A stretch of DNA of 64,000 bases from Virgisporangium aliadipatigenens (GTDB taxonomy: Bacteria; Actinomycetota; Actinomycetes; Mycobacteriales; Micromonosporaceae): NCBI RefSeq assembly GCF_016863615.1, contig NZ_BOPF01000002.1, positions 1 through 64,000 of the forward strand. Direction: 5' to 3'. A program made the translations under genes and the position numbers. Position 1 is the first letter of the stretch. The number at the start of each line of letters is the position of its first letter. Shown one piece after another: positions 25,234 through 33,091 of this stretch. The notes beneath the pieces are model-generated. The model did no database searches and was not told the origin of the DNA. It was given only the letters and a program-made list of their open reading frames with translations.

Positions 25234-28209
25234 ATGTTCTCAACACGGCTTGCCCGGCGAGGGTCGACGCGGGTGTGGCGGGTGGCGACGGTGATCGGCG
25301 TCGTCGCGACGTTCAACCTGGTCGCCCCGTGGGCCCACGCGGCGACCGCCGACCTCACCGACGACGGCGGGACGCTCACCGCGCAGTCCGGCCGTCCGGA
25401 CGGCTCGGAGGGCTACGCGAAGCTGATCGACAACAATCCGCGGACGAAGTACTTCGCCGGACGCGATCGGGGCTGGGTGCAGTACGAGTCCAGGACCGCG
25501 GCGGCCGTCAACCGCTACACGATCACCTCGGGGAACGACAACCCCGGACGGGACCCGAGTGCGTGGCTGTTGGAAGGCTCGCCCGACGGCACGTCGTGGA
25601 CCACGCTCGACGTGCGCCGCGACGAGACGTTCGGCGGCCGTGGCGTGACACGCGGATTCCTCGTCACCAACACCGTCGAGTACCGGTTCCACCGCCTCAC
25701 GATCAGCGCGACGAACGGCTCCGCGGAGTTGCAGTGGGCCGAGTGGGGCCTGTGGACCGGCGACGGTCAACCGGCCGCGCCGAGTGCGCTGACCGCCGTC
25801 GCCGGCGCGGGCGGCACCGTCGATCTGACGTGGCGCGACAACTCCGACGTGGACAGCGGCTACCCGGAAACCGGGTTCGAGATCCAGCGTTCCGTCGACG
25901 GCGGCGAGTTCGCGACCGTGACCGTCGTCGGGGCCGACGTGACGTCGTACACCGATCCCCGGCCCGGATCAGGCGCGCTCGCCTACCGCATCCGTGCGGT
26001 GAGCGACGGAAAGCCGCCCTCCGAATTCCCCGGCTACACCAACGTGCTGCCGAGCGATCCCCCCGGGGAACGGCGCATCACCGACCTTCCCGGAACGGTG
26101 ACCGATCGGTTCAACCGGACCGGGACCGACGGCGCCGAGAGCGTTGTCGACCACTCGCAGTACACCAAGTACCTCGTCTACGGAACGACCACGACCTGGC
26201 TCGGGTACACGACCGAGGCGGACGCGACCGCCACCCGCTACACGGTCACGTCGGCGAACGACGCGCCGGATCGCGATCCGCGGAGCTGGTCGCTGCTGGC
26301 CTCGCCGGACGGCACCTCGTGGACGACTCTGGACACGCGCACCGACCAGGTCTTCGCGACCCGATTCCAGACCCTCTCCTACCCGCTCACCAACACCGCC
26401 GCCTACCGGCACTACCGCTTGGAGGTGACCGCCAACAACGGATCTCCCGACTTCCAGCTCGCCGAACTGGCGATCTTCGGCGCGGCGGCTTTCGCGCCGA
26501 TGCCGCCGCCGGCCGCGCCGGACCGGTTGACGGCCGCCGCTGTCTCCGGCGATCAGATCCGGGTCACGTGGCGGGACAACACCCGATGGGAGTCCGCGGT
26601 CCGGCTCGAACGGTCCACCGACGGCCTGCGGTGGGACTGGGCCCGGACCCTGCCCGCCGGCAGCACGCGCTACAACGACGTCGGCCTGCCCGGCTCGACG
26701 ACGTACCACTACCGCGTGCGGGCCGAGAACCCCACCGGCGGCAGCACGTTCACCGCCCCCGCGACCGCCACGACCGGACCCGGCGACCTGCCGGAGACCT
26801 GGAAGGAGCACTGGGCCGAACACACCCAGCAGGTCAACCGGGTCTTCTACAACGACCTGCTGGGCGTCTACTTCGACGCCGACATGGAACCGTCCCAGAC
26901 CTGGCTGTTCGACTACACCGACGCCGTGTGGCGGTACGTGCGCACCACCTACGACGGGCTCAACGGCGCGCGGTTGGCGGCCGTCTACCACAAGGACAAG
27001 TACTTCGGCGGTCACCCGGCGACGGTGTTCGACCAGAACCACGACTACCGCAGCGTGATCGACGTCGGCCTCAACAACTGGTCCGAGTCGGACAGCCAGC
27101 CGCGCGACATCATCGCCCACGAGATCGCCCATGTCGTGGAATTCAGCTTCGGCGGGGTCGCGAAGTCACCGTCGTTCCCCATCTGGAAGGACAGCAGATG
27201 GGCCGACATCTTCATGTACGACGTCTTCCGGAACACCGGACGGATCGCGGACACCGAGCGGTGGCGCGCGTCGCTGACCGCGAAGCGCGACGACTTCCCG
27301 CGCGCGGGTACCGCCTGGTTCACCGACTGGTGGGAGCCCATTTACGACAACCACGGCCGGACGGCGGTCCTGCAGCGCTACCTCCGGCTGCTGGCGGAGC
27401 ACTTCTCGCAGTTCAACGGCGAGTACTCGCGCGACCTGAACTGGGGCGAGTTCGTGTACTTCTGGAGCGGAGCGGCCGGCGTCGACCTGCGCCCCCTCGC
27501 CACGTACGCGTTCGGCTGGCCGCCGGAGTGGGAGGAACAGTTCCAGCAGGCCCGGGAGCTTTTCCCGCAGGTCCGGTTCGCCGCCTGCTGCGGTCCGCTG
27601 ATCGTCAACGACCCCGGGGCGCAGAACACCGTTCCCGGTGACAGCGTGCGGGTCCAGCTGCGCAGCTCCCTCGGGGCCACGGGTCGGTTCACCGCCACCG
27701 GACTGCCGCCGGGCCTGACCATCAGCGCGGGCGGCCTGATCTCCGGCACGGTGACCAGGGGCGGCACCTACACCGTCACCGTCACCGCGATCGACGACCA
27801 GAACAGGACCGCGTCCAGGACGTTCCCGTGGACGGCCCTCGATCACCTCGGCGAGATCCTGCACGCGGGCGGCAACTGTCTGGACGACGACAACAGCCGC
27901 ACGGACAACGGCAACCGGATACACGCGGTCGGGTGCAACAAGACCGGCGCGCAGCGCTGGTCCGTCGCCGGGACCCGGTACACCGTTCTCGGCAAATGCC
28001 TGACCACCGCACCCGGCGAGGCGAAGCCGGGGACGGCGGTGGTGATCTGGGACTGCGACGGCAGCGCCGGCCAGCAGTGGACCGAACCCGGCGACGGCAC
28101 GATCCGCCAGGTCTCCAGCGGCCTGTGCCTGACCAAACCCGCGAACGACGATTGGGTCTCGGTCAACACGTGCGACGGTAGCGACACCCAACGCTGGCGA
28201 CGCGGATAG
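25234..28209 (+). CDS. Large secreted multidomain metallopeptidase with carbohydrate-binding modules
   Basis: 991 residues from the ATG at 25234. Order: signal peptide (to about residue 35); discoidin/F5-8C-like domain; fibronectin type III (PSALTAVAGAGGTVDLTWRD); a second discoidin-like domain; a second FN3 (PDRLTAAAVSGDQIRVTWRD); a metallopeptidase domain with HEIAH at 629-633 and downstream FTDWWEPIYD; a putative Ig (TGLPPGLTISAGGLISG); and a ricin-B beta-trefoil with QRW/QQW motifs near the end. It is an extracellular protease aimed at glycan-decorated or polymeric substrates. The third zinc ligand is not certain. The start is preceded by GGGAG; an alternative GTG lies at 25222. Confidence 0.87.
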   Translation: MFSTRLARRGSTRVWRVATVIGVVATFNLVAPWAHAATADLTDDGGTLTAQSGRPDGSEGYAKLIDNNPRTKYFAGRDRGWVQYESRTAAAVNRYTITSGNDNPGRDPSAWLLEGSPDGTSWTTLDVRRDETFGGRGVTRGFLVTNTVEYRFHRLTISATNGSAELQWAEWGLWTGDGQPAAPSALTAVAGAGGTVDLTWRDNSDVDSGYPETGFEIQRSVDGGEFATVTVVGADVTSYTDPRPGSGALAYRIRAVSDGKPPSEFPGYTNVLPSDPPGERRITDLPGTVTDRFNRTGTDGAESVVDHSQYTKYLVYGTTTTWLGYTTEADATATRYTVTSANDAPDRDPRSWSLLASPDGTSWTTLDTRTDQVFATRFQTLSYPLTNTAAYRHYRLEVTANNGSPDFQLAELAIFGAAAFAPMPPPAAPDRLTAAAVSGDQIRVTWRDNTRWESAVRLERSTDGLRWDWARTLPAGSTRYNDVGLPGSTTYHYRVRAENPTGGSTFTAPATATTGPGDLPETWKEHWAEHTQQVNRVFYNDLLGVYFDADMEPSQTWLFDYTDAVWRYVRTTYDGLNGARLAAVYHKDKYFGGHPATVFDQNHDYRSVIDVGLNNWSESDSQPRDIIAHEIAHVVEFSFGGVAKSPSFPIWKDSRWADIFMYDVFRNTGRIADTERWRASLTAKRDDFPRAGTAWFTDWWEPIYDNHGRTAVLQRYLRLLAEHFSQFNGEYSRDLNWGEFVYFWSGAAGVDLRPLATYAFGWPPEWEEQFQQARELFPQVRFAACCGPLIVNDPGAQNTVPGDSVRVQLRSSLGATGRFTATGLPPGLTISAGGLISGTVTRGGTYTVTVTAIDDQNRTASRTFPWTALDHLGEILHAGGNCLDDDNSRTDNGNRIHAVGCNKTGAQRWSVAGTRYTVLGKCLTTAPGEAKPGTAVVIWDCDGSAGQQWTEPGDGTIRQVSSGLCLTKPANDDWVSVNTCDGSDTQRWRRG

Positions 28210-28347
28210 CGCCACCGGATCGGCAACCCGCGAGGCGGGCGTTCGGTTGCGGGCCGGCGGTTGCGGTTTGCCGGCGGTTGGGTGCCGCTTCGAGGTCGAT
28301 CCCGCGCGGAACTGTTCCGCCGGGGACAGGTTGCCTACCGTCGATGC

Positions 28348-28752
28348 GTGGAGTTTCGGATTCTGGGTCCGCTTCAGGTCTGGAACGGCCCGGGCCGCGT
28401 CGTCCTCGGGGGAGCGCAGCAGGCGAGGGTTCTCGCCGCGCTGCTACTGGCGCCGGACCGGGTCGTTCCGCCCGACACGCCGACCGTCACCGACGGTCCG
28501 GGTCACCGCCTTTCGGTGGAACGCACACAGCTCGACGCCGCCGCGTTCCGGCACCACGCCGGGAGCGGCGACCCGGAAAGGGCCCTGGGCCTCCGGCGGG
28601 GACCGGCGACGGCCGGGATCGACGGCACGCGCCTGCGGGCCGGCGTCGCGGCCGACCGGCGACTGTCCGAAGAGGACGGTGCGTCGGTGGTGCCGCTGCT
28701 GACACCGCTCGCCGGCAAGGGCGTCACCCGCACGGCGAACACCCTGCCGTAG
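28348..28752 (+). pseudogene. Shrunken SARP/AfsR-type regulator remnant
   Basis: 134 codons from a GTG. The start VEFRILGPLQVWNGPGRVVL is a perfect SARP head, and ALLLAPDRVVPPD follows. The frame then jumps to text typical of the far side of the winged helix (GHRLSVERTQLDAAAF) and the start of the BTAD domain (GDPERALGLRRGPATA), and stops. About 40 residues that should hold the recognition helix (LVDALWG...YVSRLR) and nearly all of BTAD are missing. The reading frame is intact, so an in-frame deletion followed by decay is likely. DNA binding is not expected. A TACCGT -10 box is just upstream of the GTG. Confidence 0.7.
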
Positions 28753-28785
28753 GACCTGCCGTCTCGCGGATCATGACCTTGGCCT

Positions 28786-28846
28786 CGCAAGTACTGGGGA
28801 CATCTCATCGCCCGCTCGTAACCTGCGTACAGCCCCAGTACTTGCG
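28786..28846. repeat. 14-bp perfect inverted repeat with 33-bp spacer
   Basis: cgcaagtactgggg (28786-28799) and ccccagtacttgcg (28833-28846) between the SARP remnant and the convergent NrtR-like gene. It could be a bidirectional terminator, but the loop is long, and the arms look like ends of a small excised or degenerate element. No transposase is nearby. Confidence 0.6.
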
Positions 28847-28911
28847 GACCGACTACGTGCGGACACCGATGCCGTACCGTGGCCATGGCGGCGTCCCGCC
28901 CGCCCGTCGTC

Positions 28912-29601
28912 TCAGGAGGCGGGGCGCAGGACCGGCGTCTCCAGCCGCACGGCGCCGCCGCGCCGGAACTCCTGCGCGGGACGGCCGGTGCTGGTCTGCC
29001 GGAAGGTGCCGGTCGGCTCGATGAAGCCGGGCACATTGCGGATCTTGCGGTAGAAGTTGCGCGCGTCGAGCGTCACGTCCCAGACCAGCTCGTAGACGCG
29101 GCGCAGCTCGCCGATCGTGAACGACTCCGCGCAGAAGTCCATCGCCGCCGTGGAGTCCTCCACCGCGGCGCGCAGGTGCGCGATCGCGTCACGCAGGACG
29201 TCGCGATGGTCGAACGCCAGCGGGACGCTGTCGTCGAGGACGCCCGACGCCGGGATCCACCTCGCCGGACCGGCCGCGGTGCCCCTGGGCGGGTCGGGGA
29301 GGTCGTGCCCGATGCCGAGGTACGAGACGGTGATGACCCGCTCGCGTGGATCGCGATCGGGTTTGCTGTACACCCGGATCTGTCGAAGGGGCAGCGGATC
29401 GAGACCGGTTTCCCCGGCGAACTTGCGGTCGGCGGCCTTCTCGAGGCTCTCCCGGGCGAACACGAAACCGCCAGGCAGTGCGAGCCTGCGCGGCGCCTTC
29501 CTGCGGTTGACGACCACGACCCGCAGCGCGTCATCCCTGATTGTGAGCGCGACGATGTCGACGGCGACCGGGAAGCGGGCCCGCTCGGAATCCTCACTCA
29601 T
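28912..29601 (-). CDS. NrtR-like regulator: degenerate Nudix domain plus winged helix
   Basis: 229 residues. The N-terminal Nudix domain has a box starting G45 with E51, R59 and E64, but the metal-binding Glu after R59 is Lys60 and the first Glu of the EE pair is Gly63, so hydrolase activity is unlikely. The C-terminus (ARNFYRKIRNVPGFIEPTG) is the winged helix of NrtR-type repressors. NrtR family members sense ADP-ribose-like nucleotides and control NAD metabolism. It is divergent from a nucleosidase gene, which fits a nucleotide-salvage regulator. A palindrome lies in the shared 142-bp region. Confidence 0.82.
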   Translation of the reverse strand: MSEDSERARFPVAVDIVALTIRDDALRVVVVNRRKAPRRLALPGGFVFARESLEKAADRKFAGETGLDPLPLRQIRVYSKPDRDPRERVITVSYLGIGHDLPDPPRGTAAGPARWIPASGVLDDSVPLAFDHRDVLRDAIAHLRAAVEDSTAAMDFCAESFTIGELRRVYELVWDVTLDARNFYRKIRNVPGFIEPTGTFRQTSTGRPAQEFRRGGAVRLETPVLRPAS

Positions 29602-29617
29602 GCATTGATCCTAGGCA

Positions 29618-29650
29618 TTGTGCCATCTCTGACAAGAAGGTTGTGCCATC
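29618..29650. repeat. 10-bp direct repeats near the NrtR-like start
   Basis: ttgtgccatc at 29618-29627 and 29641-29650, 23 bp apart (about two helical turns), just upstream of the NrtR-like ATG. Candidate regulator half-sites. Confidence 0.4.
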
Positions 29651-29675
29651 CGACGCACTTGGCATGGCGATATTG

Positions 29676-29691
29676 GTGTCACGACTGACAC
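29676..29691. promoter_or_regulatory. Candidate NrtR-like operator
   Basis: gtgtca-cgac-tgacac, perfect 6-4-6 palindrome in the intergenic region between the NrtR-like gene and the nucleosidase, 52 bp before the latter's ATG. Confidence 0.45.
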
Positions 29692-29743
29692 GATGTCTCC
29701 CGTCGGGATCGTGCGCCACCCCACCTCGAAGAAGGGCCGCACC

Positions 29744-30544
29744 ATGTCCAATCCACGAAAGCCACGCGTCGCCAAGAAGCCCCCGACCGTCGTCGTCTCG
29801 ACGGTACTACCCGTGGCGGCCTGCGCAATGAGCGCGATGCTCCGCAACGAGCGCAGATATGACGCCTACCGCCTGGACAGCGGCGAGCGGGTCGAGGAGG
29901 CCCTGGTCGGGCCCGAATCGGCACCGGTGCGGGTGGTCACCATGCGCACGGCCGACCGGGGCCAGTTGGCGGCCGCGCTCGCGCTCGCGCATGTGTGCGG
30001 CCTCTTCGAGCCGCGCTTCGTCGCGATGGTGGACGTGGCCGGCTCCATCGACCGCCGGGTCGACGTCGGCGACGTCGTCATCGCCGACAGCGTCATCCAC
30101 TACGAGCCGCGCCGCGTCACCGCGGACGGCCCGTGCCGCCGAGCGGTCGTCCACGCCGTGACGCCGACCGCCGGCCGGATCGTTCAGGATCTGCTCAGCA
30201 GCATGTGGGAGGCGGTGTTCGCGGATCGCGACCACGCCGGCGGATCGATGTTCCGGCTGCACCACGGCGGGATCGGCTCGGGTGACGCGGTGGTCACGGA
30301 CGCGGAGTCGGAGATTCGCGCGTTTCTGCGGTCCGTCAACGAGAAGACGCTCGCCGTCGACACCGAGTCCGCGGGCTTCACCCACGCCTATCAGGAGTAC
30401 GCGGAGCGGATGCCCTTCCTCAAGGGGTGGTTCGTGATCCGGGGCATCTCCGATCGGGCCGATCGGGACAAGGACCACGATCGGCACCGGATCGCCGCGG
30501 TCCATGCCGCCGACGTTCTGCGGACGCTGCTGCCGTTCCTGTGA
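29744..30544 (+). CDS. Phosphorylase/MTA-SAH nucleosidase superfamily protein
   Basis: 266 residues from the ATG at 29744 (AAGGG upstream). Rossmann-like PNP_UDP_1 fold: FEPRFVAMVDVAGSIDRRVDVGDVVIADSVIHYEP matches the nucleosidase core, and LAVDTESAGFTHAY carries the E-S-A substrate motif with GWFVIRGISDRAD as the last signature. These enzymes split the N-glycosidic bond of adenosine-like compounds. In actinomycetes such proteins are often stand-alone and of unknown substrate. It is divergent from an NrtR-like regulator, which suggests a nucleotide or NAD-related substrate (inference). Confidence 0.82.
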   Translation: MSNPRKPRVAKKPPTVVVSTVLPVAACAMSAMLRNERRYDAYRLDSGERVEEALVGPESAPVRVVTMRTADRGQLAAALALAHVCGLFEPRFVAMVDVAGSIDRRVDVGDVVIADSVIHYEPRRVTADGPCRRAVVHAVTPTAGRIVQDLLSSMWEAVFADRDHAGGSMFRLHHGGIGSGDAVVTDAESEIRAFLRSVNEKTLAVDTESAGFTHAYQEYAERMPFLKGWFVIRGISDRADRDKDHDRHRIAAVHAADVLRTLLPFL

Positions 30545-30546
30545 GG

Positions 30547-30578
30547 GGCCGGCCGCACCCCGTTCGGTGCGGCCGGCC
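30547..30578. terminator. Bidirectional terminator hairpin
   Basis: ggccggccgcacc (30547-30559), 6-nt loop, ggtgcggccggcc (30566-30578): perfect 13-bp stem between the converging nucleosidase and GH43 genes, starting 2 nt after the former's stop. Confidence 0.85.
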
Positions 30579-30584
30579 GCGCAC

Positions 30585-31967
30585 TCAGTAGGTGACCTTG
30601 AACGTGGCGTCCTGCCTGTCGGTCGCCGTCGAGCCGCTCGTGATCGGGTCGATCCGCAGCACGTACCCGCTGTGCCGGATGTACCGGTCGGCGACGTTGT
30701 ACGAACGGAACGACGTCCAGCTCGAGTCGGCGAAACCCGCCGTCCGGTAGAACGTGGCATCCGCGCGGAACTGCGTCGTGCCGTCGTTCGTGGCGAGCAC
30801 GAGGGCGTAGTCGGCGTGGCGCAGGTACATGTTCGGGAAGTTCACCGACCGGAACGACACACCCGCCGGGTCGGCCAGCCCAGGCTCCAGCCGCCACTGC
30901 TGATCCTGGTACGGATCGAACGGGTACACGTCGATGCGGGCCACGTTGTCGGCGTGCCGCACGTACCGGTCGGGGAAGTTGTACGACTTGAGCCTGTTCC
31001 AGGCCGGCGTGCCCCACGCGCCGGTCAGTGCCGACAGTTCTGCGCCGGTGATCGGCGTGAGGCCGGGGTGTTTGGAGTTCAGCGGCTGGGTGTAGGCGCG
31101 GTCGCCCAACAGGCTCCACGAGCCGCCGCCCACGTCGGTGCTCTGCCAGCAGAAGAACCGGCCGTTCGGGCTCCAGGTGTCGCCCCACATGTACCAGGTG
31201 TCGGCGGTGTTGTGCTTGACGATGTTCGGGGCCTCGACGCCGCGGCCGGGGCCGATCGCGCCGGTGTAGACGCTGAAGCTGCCCGGGTCGAAGCTGCCGG
31301 AGCGCGTGCCCAGCAGGGTGCTGTTGGTGTTGTTCTTGTAGTACATGTAGTTGACGCCGTTGACGGTCACGAAGCTGCCGTCGATGGCGTCGTAGCCGGC
31401 GTCGAAGAAGATCTGCGGCGCCGACGCCGTCCGGAAGTCGCCGGTCCAGTTGACCATCAGGACGTTGCGGCCGCCGGTCACCGCCGAGTAGACGACGCCG
31501 TACCGGCCGCGCGAGGCGTCCCAGAATGCCTCCGGCGCCCAGGCGTGGGTCGCCAGGGAGTGCACCTTCAAAAGGCGGTATCCGGTGAACGACCGGAGGT
31601 CGGCCGAGTCCCACACGTGCAGATACTGGCTCTGGTACGCCCAGTCGGTGCCCTTCAGGTCGGTGGCGAGCACCACGAATCCGCCGTTCTGCTTGCGCAG
31701 GATGAACGGGTCACGCAGACCGGTGCTGCCGAGCGTGGGGCGGGCGACCGGGTTGTTCTGGTTGAGCGGTGTCCAGTTCAGCCCGTCGGCGCTGACGGCC
31801 AGGTGCAGGTTGTAGTCGGCGGCGGCCATGGTGGGCGACTCGGTGAAGTACCCCATGGCGTATCCCGAGTAGGTGGCCGCGGCGGCGGGGTGCGGGGCGG
31901 CGAGCGCGCCCGTGCCGGCGGCGACCGCCGAGGCGCCCGCGGCGGAGAGCAGTTGGCGGCGTTTCAC
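30585..31967 (-). CDS. Secreted GH43-type glycosidase with AbfB (CBM42) domain
   Basis: 460 residues; GTG start behind a strong GGGAGGAAC site. Tat-type signal (KRRQLLSAAGASAVAAG). The five-bladed propeller domain has GLRDPFIL (general base Asp region), THAWAPEAFWD and VEAPNIVKHN (acid Glu region). The C-terminal arabinofuranose-binding beta-trefoil has the triple RSYN/RSVN motifs (LKSYNFPDRYVRH, FRSVNFPNMYLRH, FRSYNVADRYIRH). An alpha-L-arabinofuranosidase or arabinanase acting on plant hemicellulose is likely. A LacI-type palindrome lies 31 bp upstream of the start. Confidence 0.88.
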   Translation of the reverse strand: MKRRQLLSAAGASAVAAGTGALAAPHPAAAATYSGYAMGYFTESPTMAAADYNLHLAVSADGLNWTPLNQNNPVARPTLGSTGLRDPFILRKQNGGFVVLATDLKGTDWAYQSQYLHVWDSADLRSFTGYRLLKVHSLATHAWAPEAFWDASRGRYGVVYSAVTGGRNVLMVNWTGDFRTASAPQIFFDAGYDAIDGSFVTVNGVNYMYYKNNTNSTLLGTRSGSFDPGSFSVYTGAIGPGRGVEAPNIVKHNTADTWYMWGDTWSPNGRFFCWQSTDVGGGSWSLLGDRAYTQPLNSKHPGLTPITGAELSALTGAWGTPAWNRLKSYNFPDRYVRHADNVARIDVYPFDPYQDQQWRLEPGLADPAGVSFRSVNFPNMYLRHADYALVLATNDGTTQFRADATFYRTAGFADSSWTSFRSYNVADRYIRHSGYVLRIDPITSGSTATDRQDATFKVTY

Positions 31968-31997
31968 GCGTTCCTCCCGGGGGTTGGAGGGCGCCGA

Positions 31998-32011
31998 TGT
32001 TAGCGGTAACA
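31998..32011. promoter_or_regulatory. LacI-family-like operator of the arabinosidase
   Basis: TGTTAGCGGTAACA, near-perfect palindrome with a CG-type centre, resembling the GTTAGCGCTAAC core bound by LacI-type sugar repressors. Placed over the promoter region of the GH43 gene (minus strand). Confidence 0.65.
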
Positions 32012-32058
32012 CCATCGACCGTCAACGATGGATACGACCGCCGTTGTGAACGCTCACG

Positions 32059-32646
32059 TCACGGCCGGGTGCCCGGTGGAACCTTTCCGCTCGGCACGGC
32101 GAAGACGGCCAGGAAGTACTCGGCCGCGAAGCAGGCGGTATTTTCGCCGCCGGTCAGCACGACGAGCATGCCGTCGACATTGATGCTGAGGGTGGCGCCG
32201 GTGGCCTGACAGCCGATGCGGGTGAACGCGAACAGCCGCAGCCCGCGCCGCTGGTACGGGCGCACCGCCGTGCGCACCCGGTCGAGCTGCGCCGCGGGGA
32301 GGGGCAGCCCGTCGAGCTTCGTCGGATCCGTCACCTCGGTCTGCGGCTCGCCCGCGTCCGCAGGGCTGAGCCTCAGGAAGATCACCAGCGTCGCGTCGGC
32401 CGGCGGCGGCGGATCCCCCGATGCCGGCCCGCCGGGCGCACCGGAGGCGGCCGGGCCCGGCGATCCGGGAGGCGAGGCCGGCGCCGTCGAGGCGGCCTGC
32501 GCACCCGCCGAGACCGGGGCGGAGACCGAGGGTGCCGTGTCGCCGGCCGGGGAGCCGCCGCCGCCCGACGTGCAGCCGCCGACCAGCCCCGCGACCACCA
32601 CCCCGCAAACCGCCACCGCCACTCCCGAACCGAACCGCATGCGCAT
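32059..32646 (-). CDS. Lipoprotein of unknown function
   Basis: 195 residues from the ATG at 32646 (GGAGACGAT upstream). Lipobox LVGGC near residue 25, then a long Ala/Pro/Gly/Ser linker and a C-terminal globular part (LVIFLRLSPADAG, RRGLRLFAFTRIGC, LSINVDGMLVVLTGGENTACF) with two Cys that may be paired. It is a surface-anchored protein. It is transcribed away from the large inverted-repeat region at 32698-32782. I do not recognise a family. Confidence 0.7.
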   Translation of the reverse strand: MRMRFGSGVAVAVCGVVVAGLVGGCTSGGGGSPAGDTAPSVSAPVSAGAQAASTAPASPPGSPGPAASGAPGGPASGDPPPPADATLVIFLRLSPADAGEPQTEVTDPTKLDGLPLPAAQLDRVRTAVRPYQRRGLRLFAFTRIGCQATGATLSINVDGMLVVLTGGENTACFAAEYFLAVFAVPSGKVPPGTRP

Positions 32647-33091
32647 ATCGTCTCCGACGCACCGCATCCCGGGGCGGTTCCCGCGTGCCGGCCGCCCGAC
32701 GTGTGTGAGCTCACGGATATCAACTAGCTTGTTGACCTCCCTGAGCTCACACACGTCAACAGTGAACTCACACCCGTGTGAGCTCGCGGCGGTCGGCGGT
32801 GCGCGAGGTGGGATCCGGCCGCCGGAGGCGCCGTGACCGCACGCGGGCGTGGCAGCGTAGGCCCGCCAGGGCCCAGCGGTGCCGCCCGGGAGGCAACGGT
32901 CGCGCACCCGACGGCCCGGGAAATGAAGCTCTTCAAGGGTGGCGGCCCGCGATCGGGTCCGTCCTGGCCGGAAATCGCCCTATGAACAAACTCTGATCGC
33001 GTTGTCCAACAGTTGGTGGGGCGGATAGTTGACTGTACACAGGATACGGATCGATCAGAATCGGGTTCCGTTCGACCAGGGGAGCACGGCG
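32647..33091. promoter_or_regulatory. 445-bp divergent intergenic region with repeated palindromes
   Basis: No gene found. Near the lipoprotein it holds the GTGTGAGCTC palindrome cluster (32698-32782). Further right are ccaac-a-gttgg (33006-33016) and a possible plus-strand promoter TTGTCC (33002-33007) and GATAGT (33024-33029) with a 16-bp spacer for the TPR/wHTH gene. Between 32783 and 32990 I see only GC-rich unstructured sequence. Confidence 0.5.
32698..32782. promoter_or_regulatory. Cluster of GTGTGAGCTC inverted repeats (operator array)
   Basis: gacgtgtgtgagctca (32698-32713) and tgagctcacacacgtc (32742-32757) are 16-bp perfect inverted arms with a 28-bp spacer, which itself holds tcaac-tagctt-gttga (32720-32735). 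A further ctcacac-cc-gtgtgag (32767-32782) follows. In all, GTGTGAGCTC occurs three times exactly and once degenerate; the first copy is centred on the 10-bp palindrome gtgagctcac. It lies 52-136 bp upstream of the lipoprotein ATG and looks like a multi-site operator for one regulator. Confidence 0.7.

Noticed and set aside
28786-28846. Insertion sequence or integron
   Set aside because: Inverted arms are present but there is no transposase, integrase or target-site duplication that I can identify.
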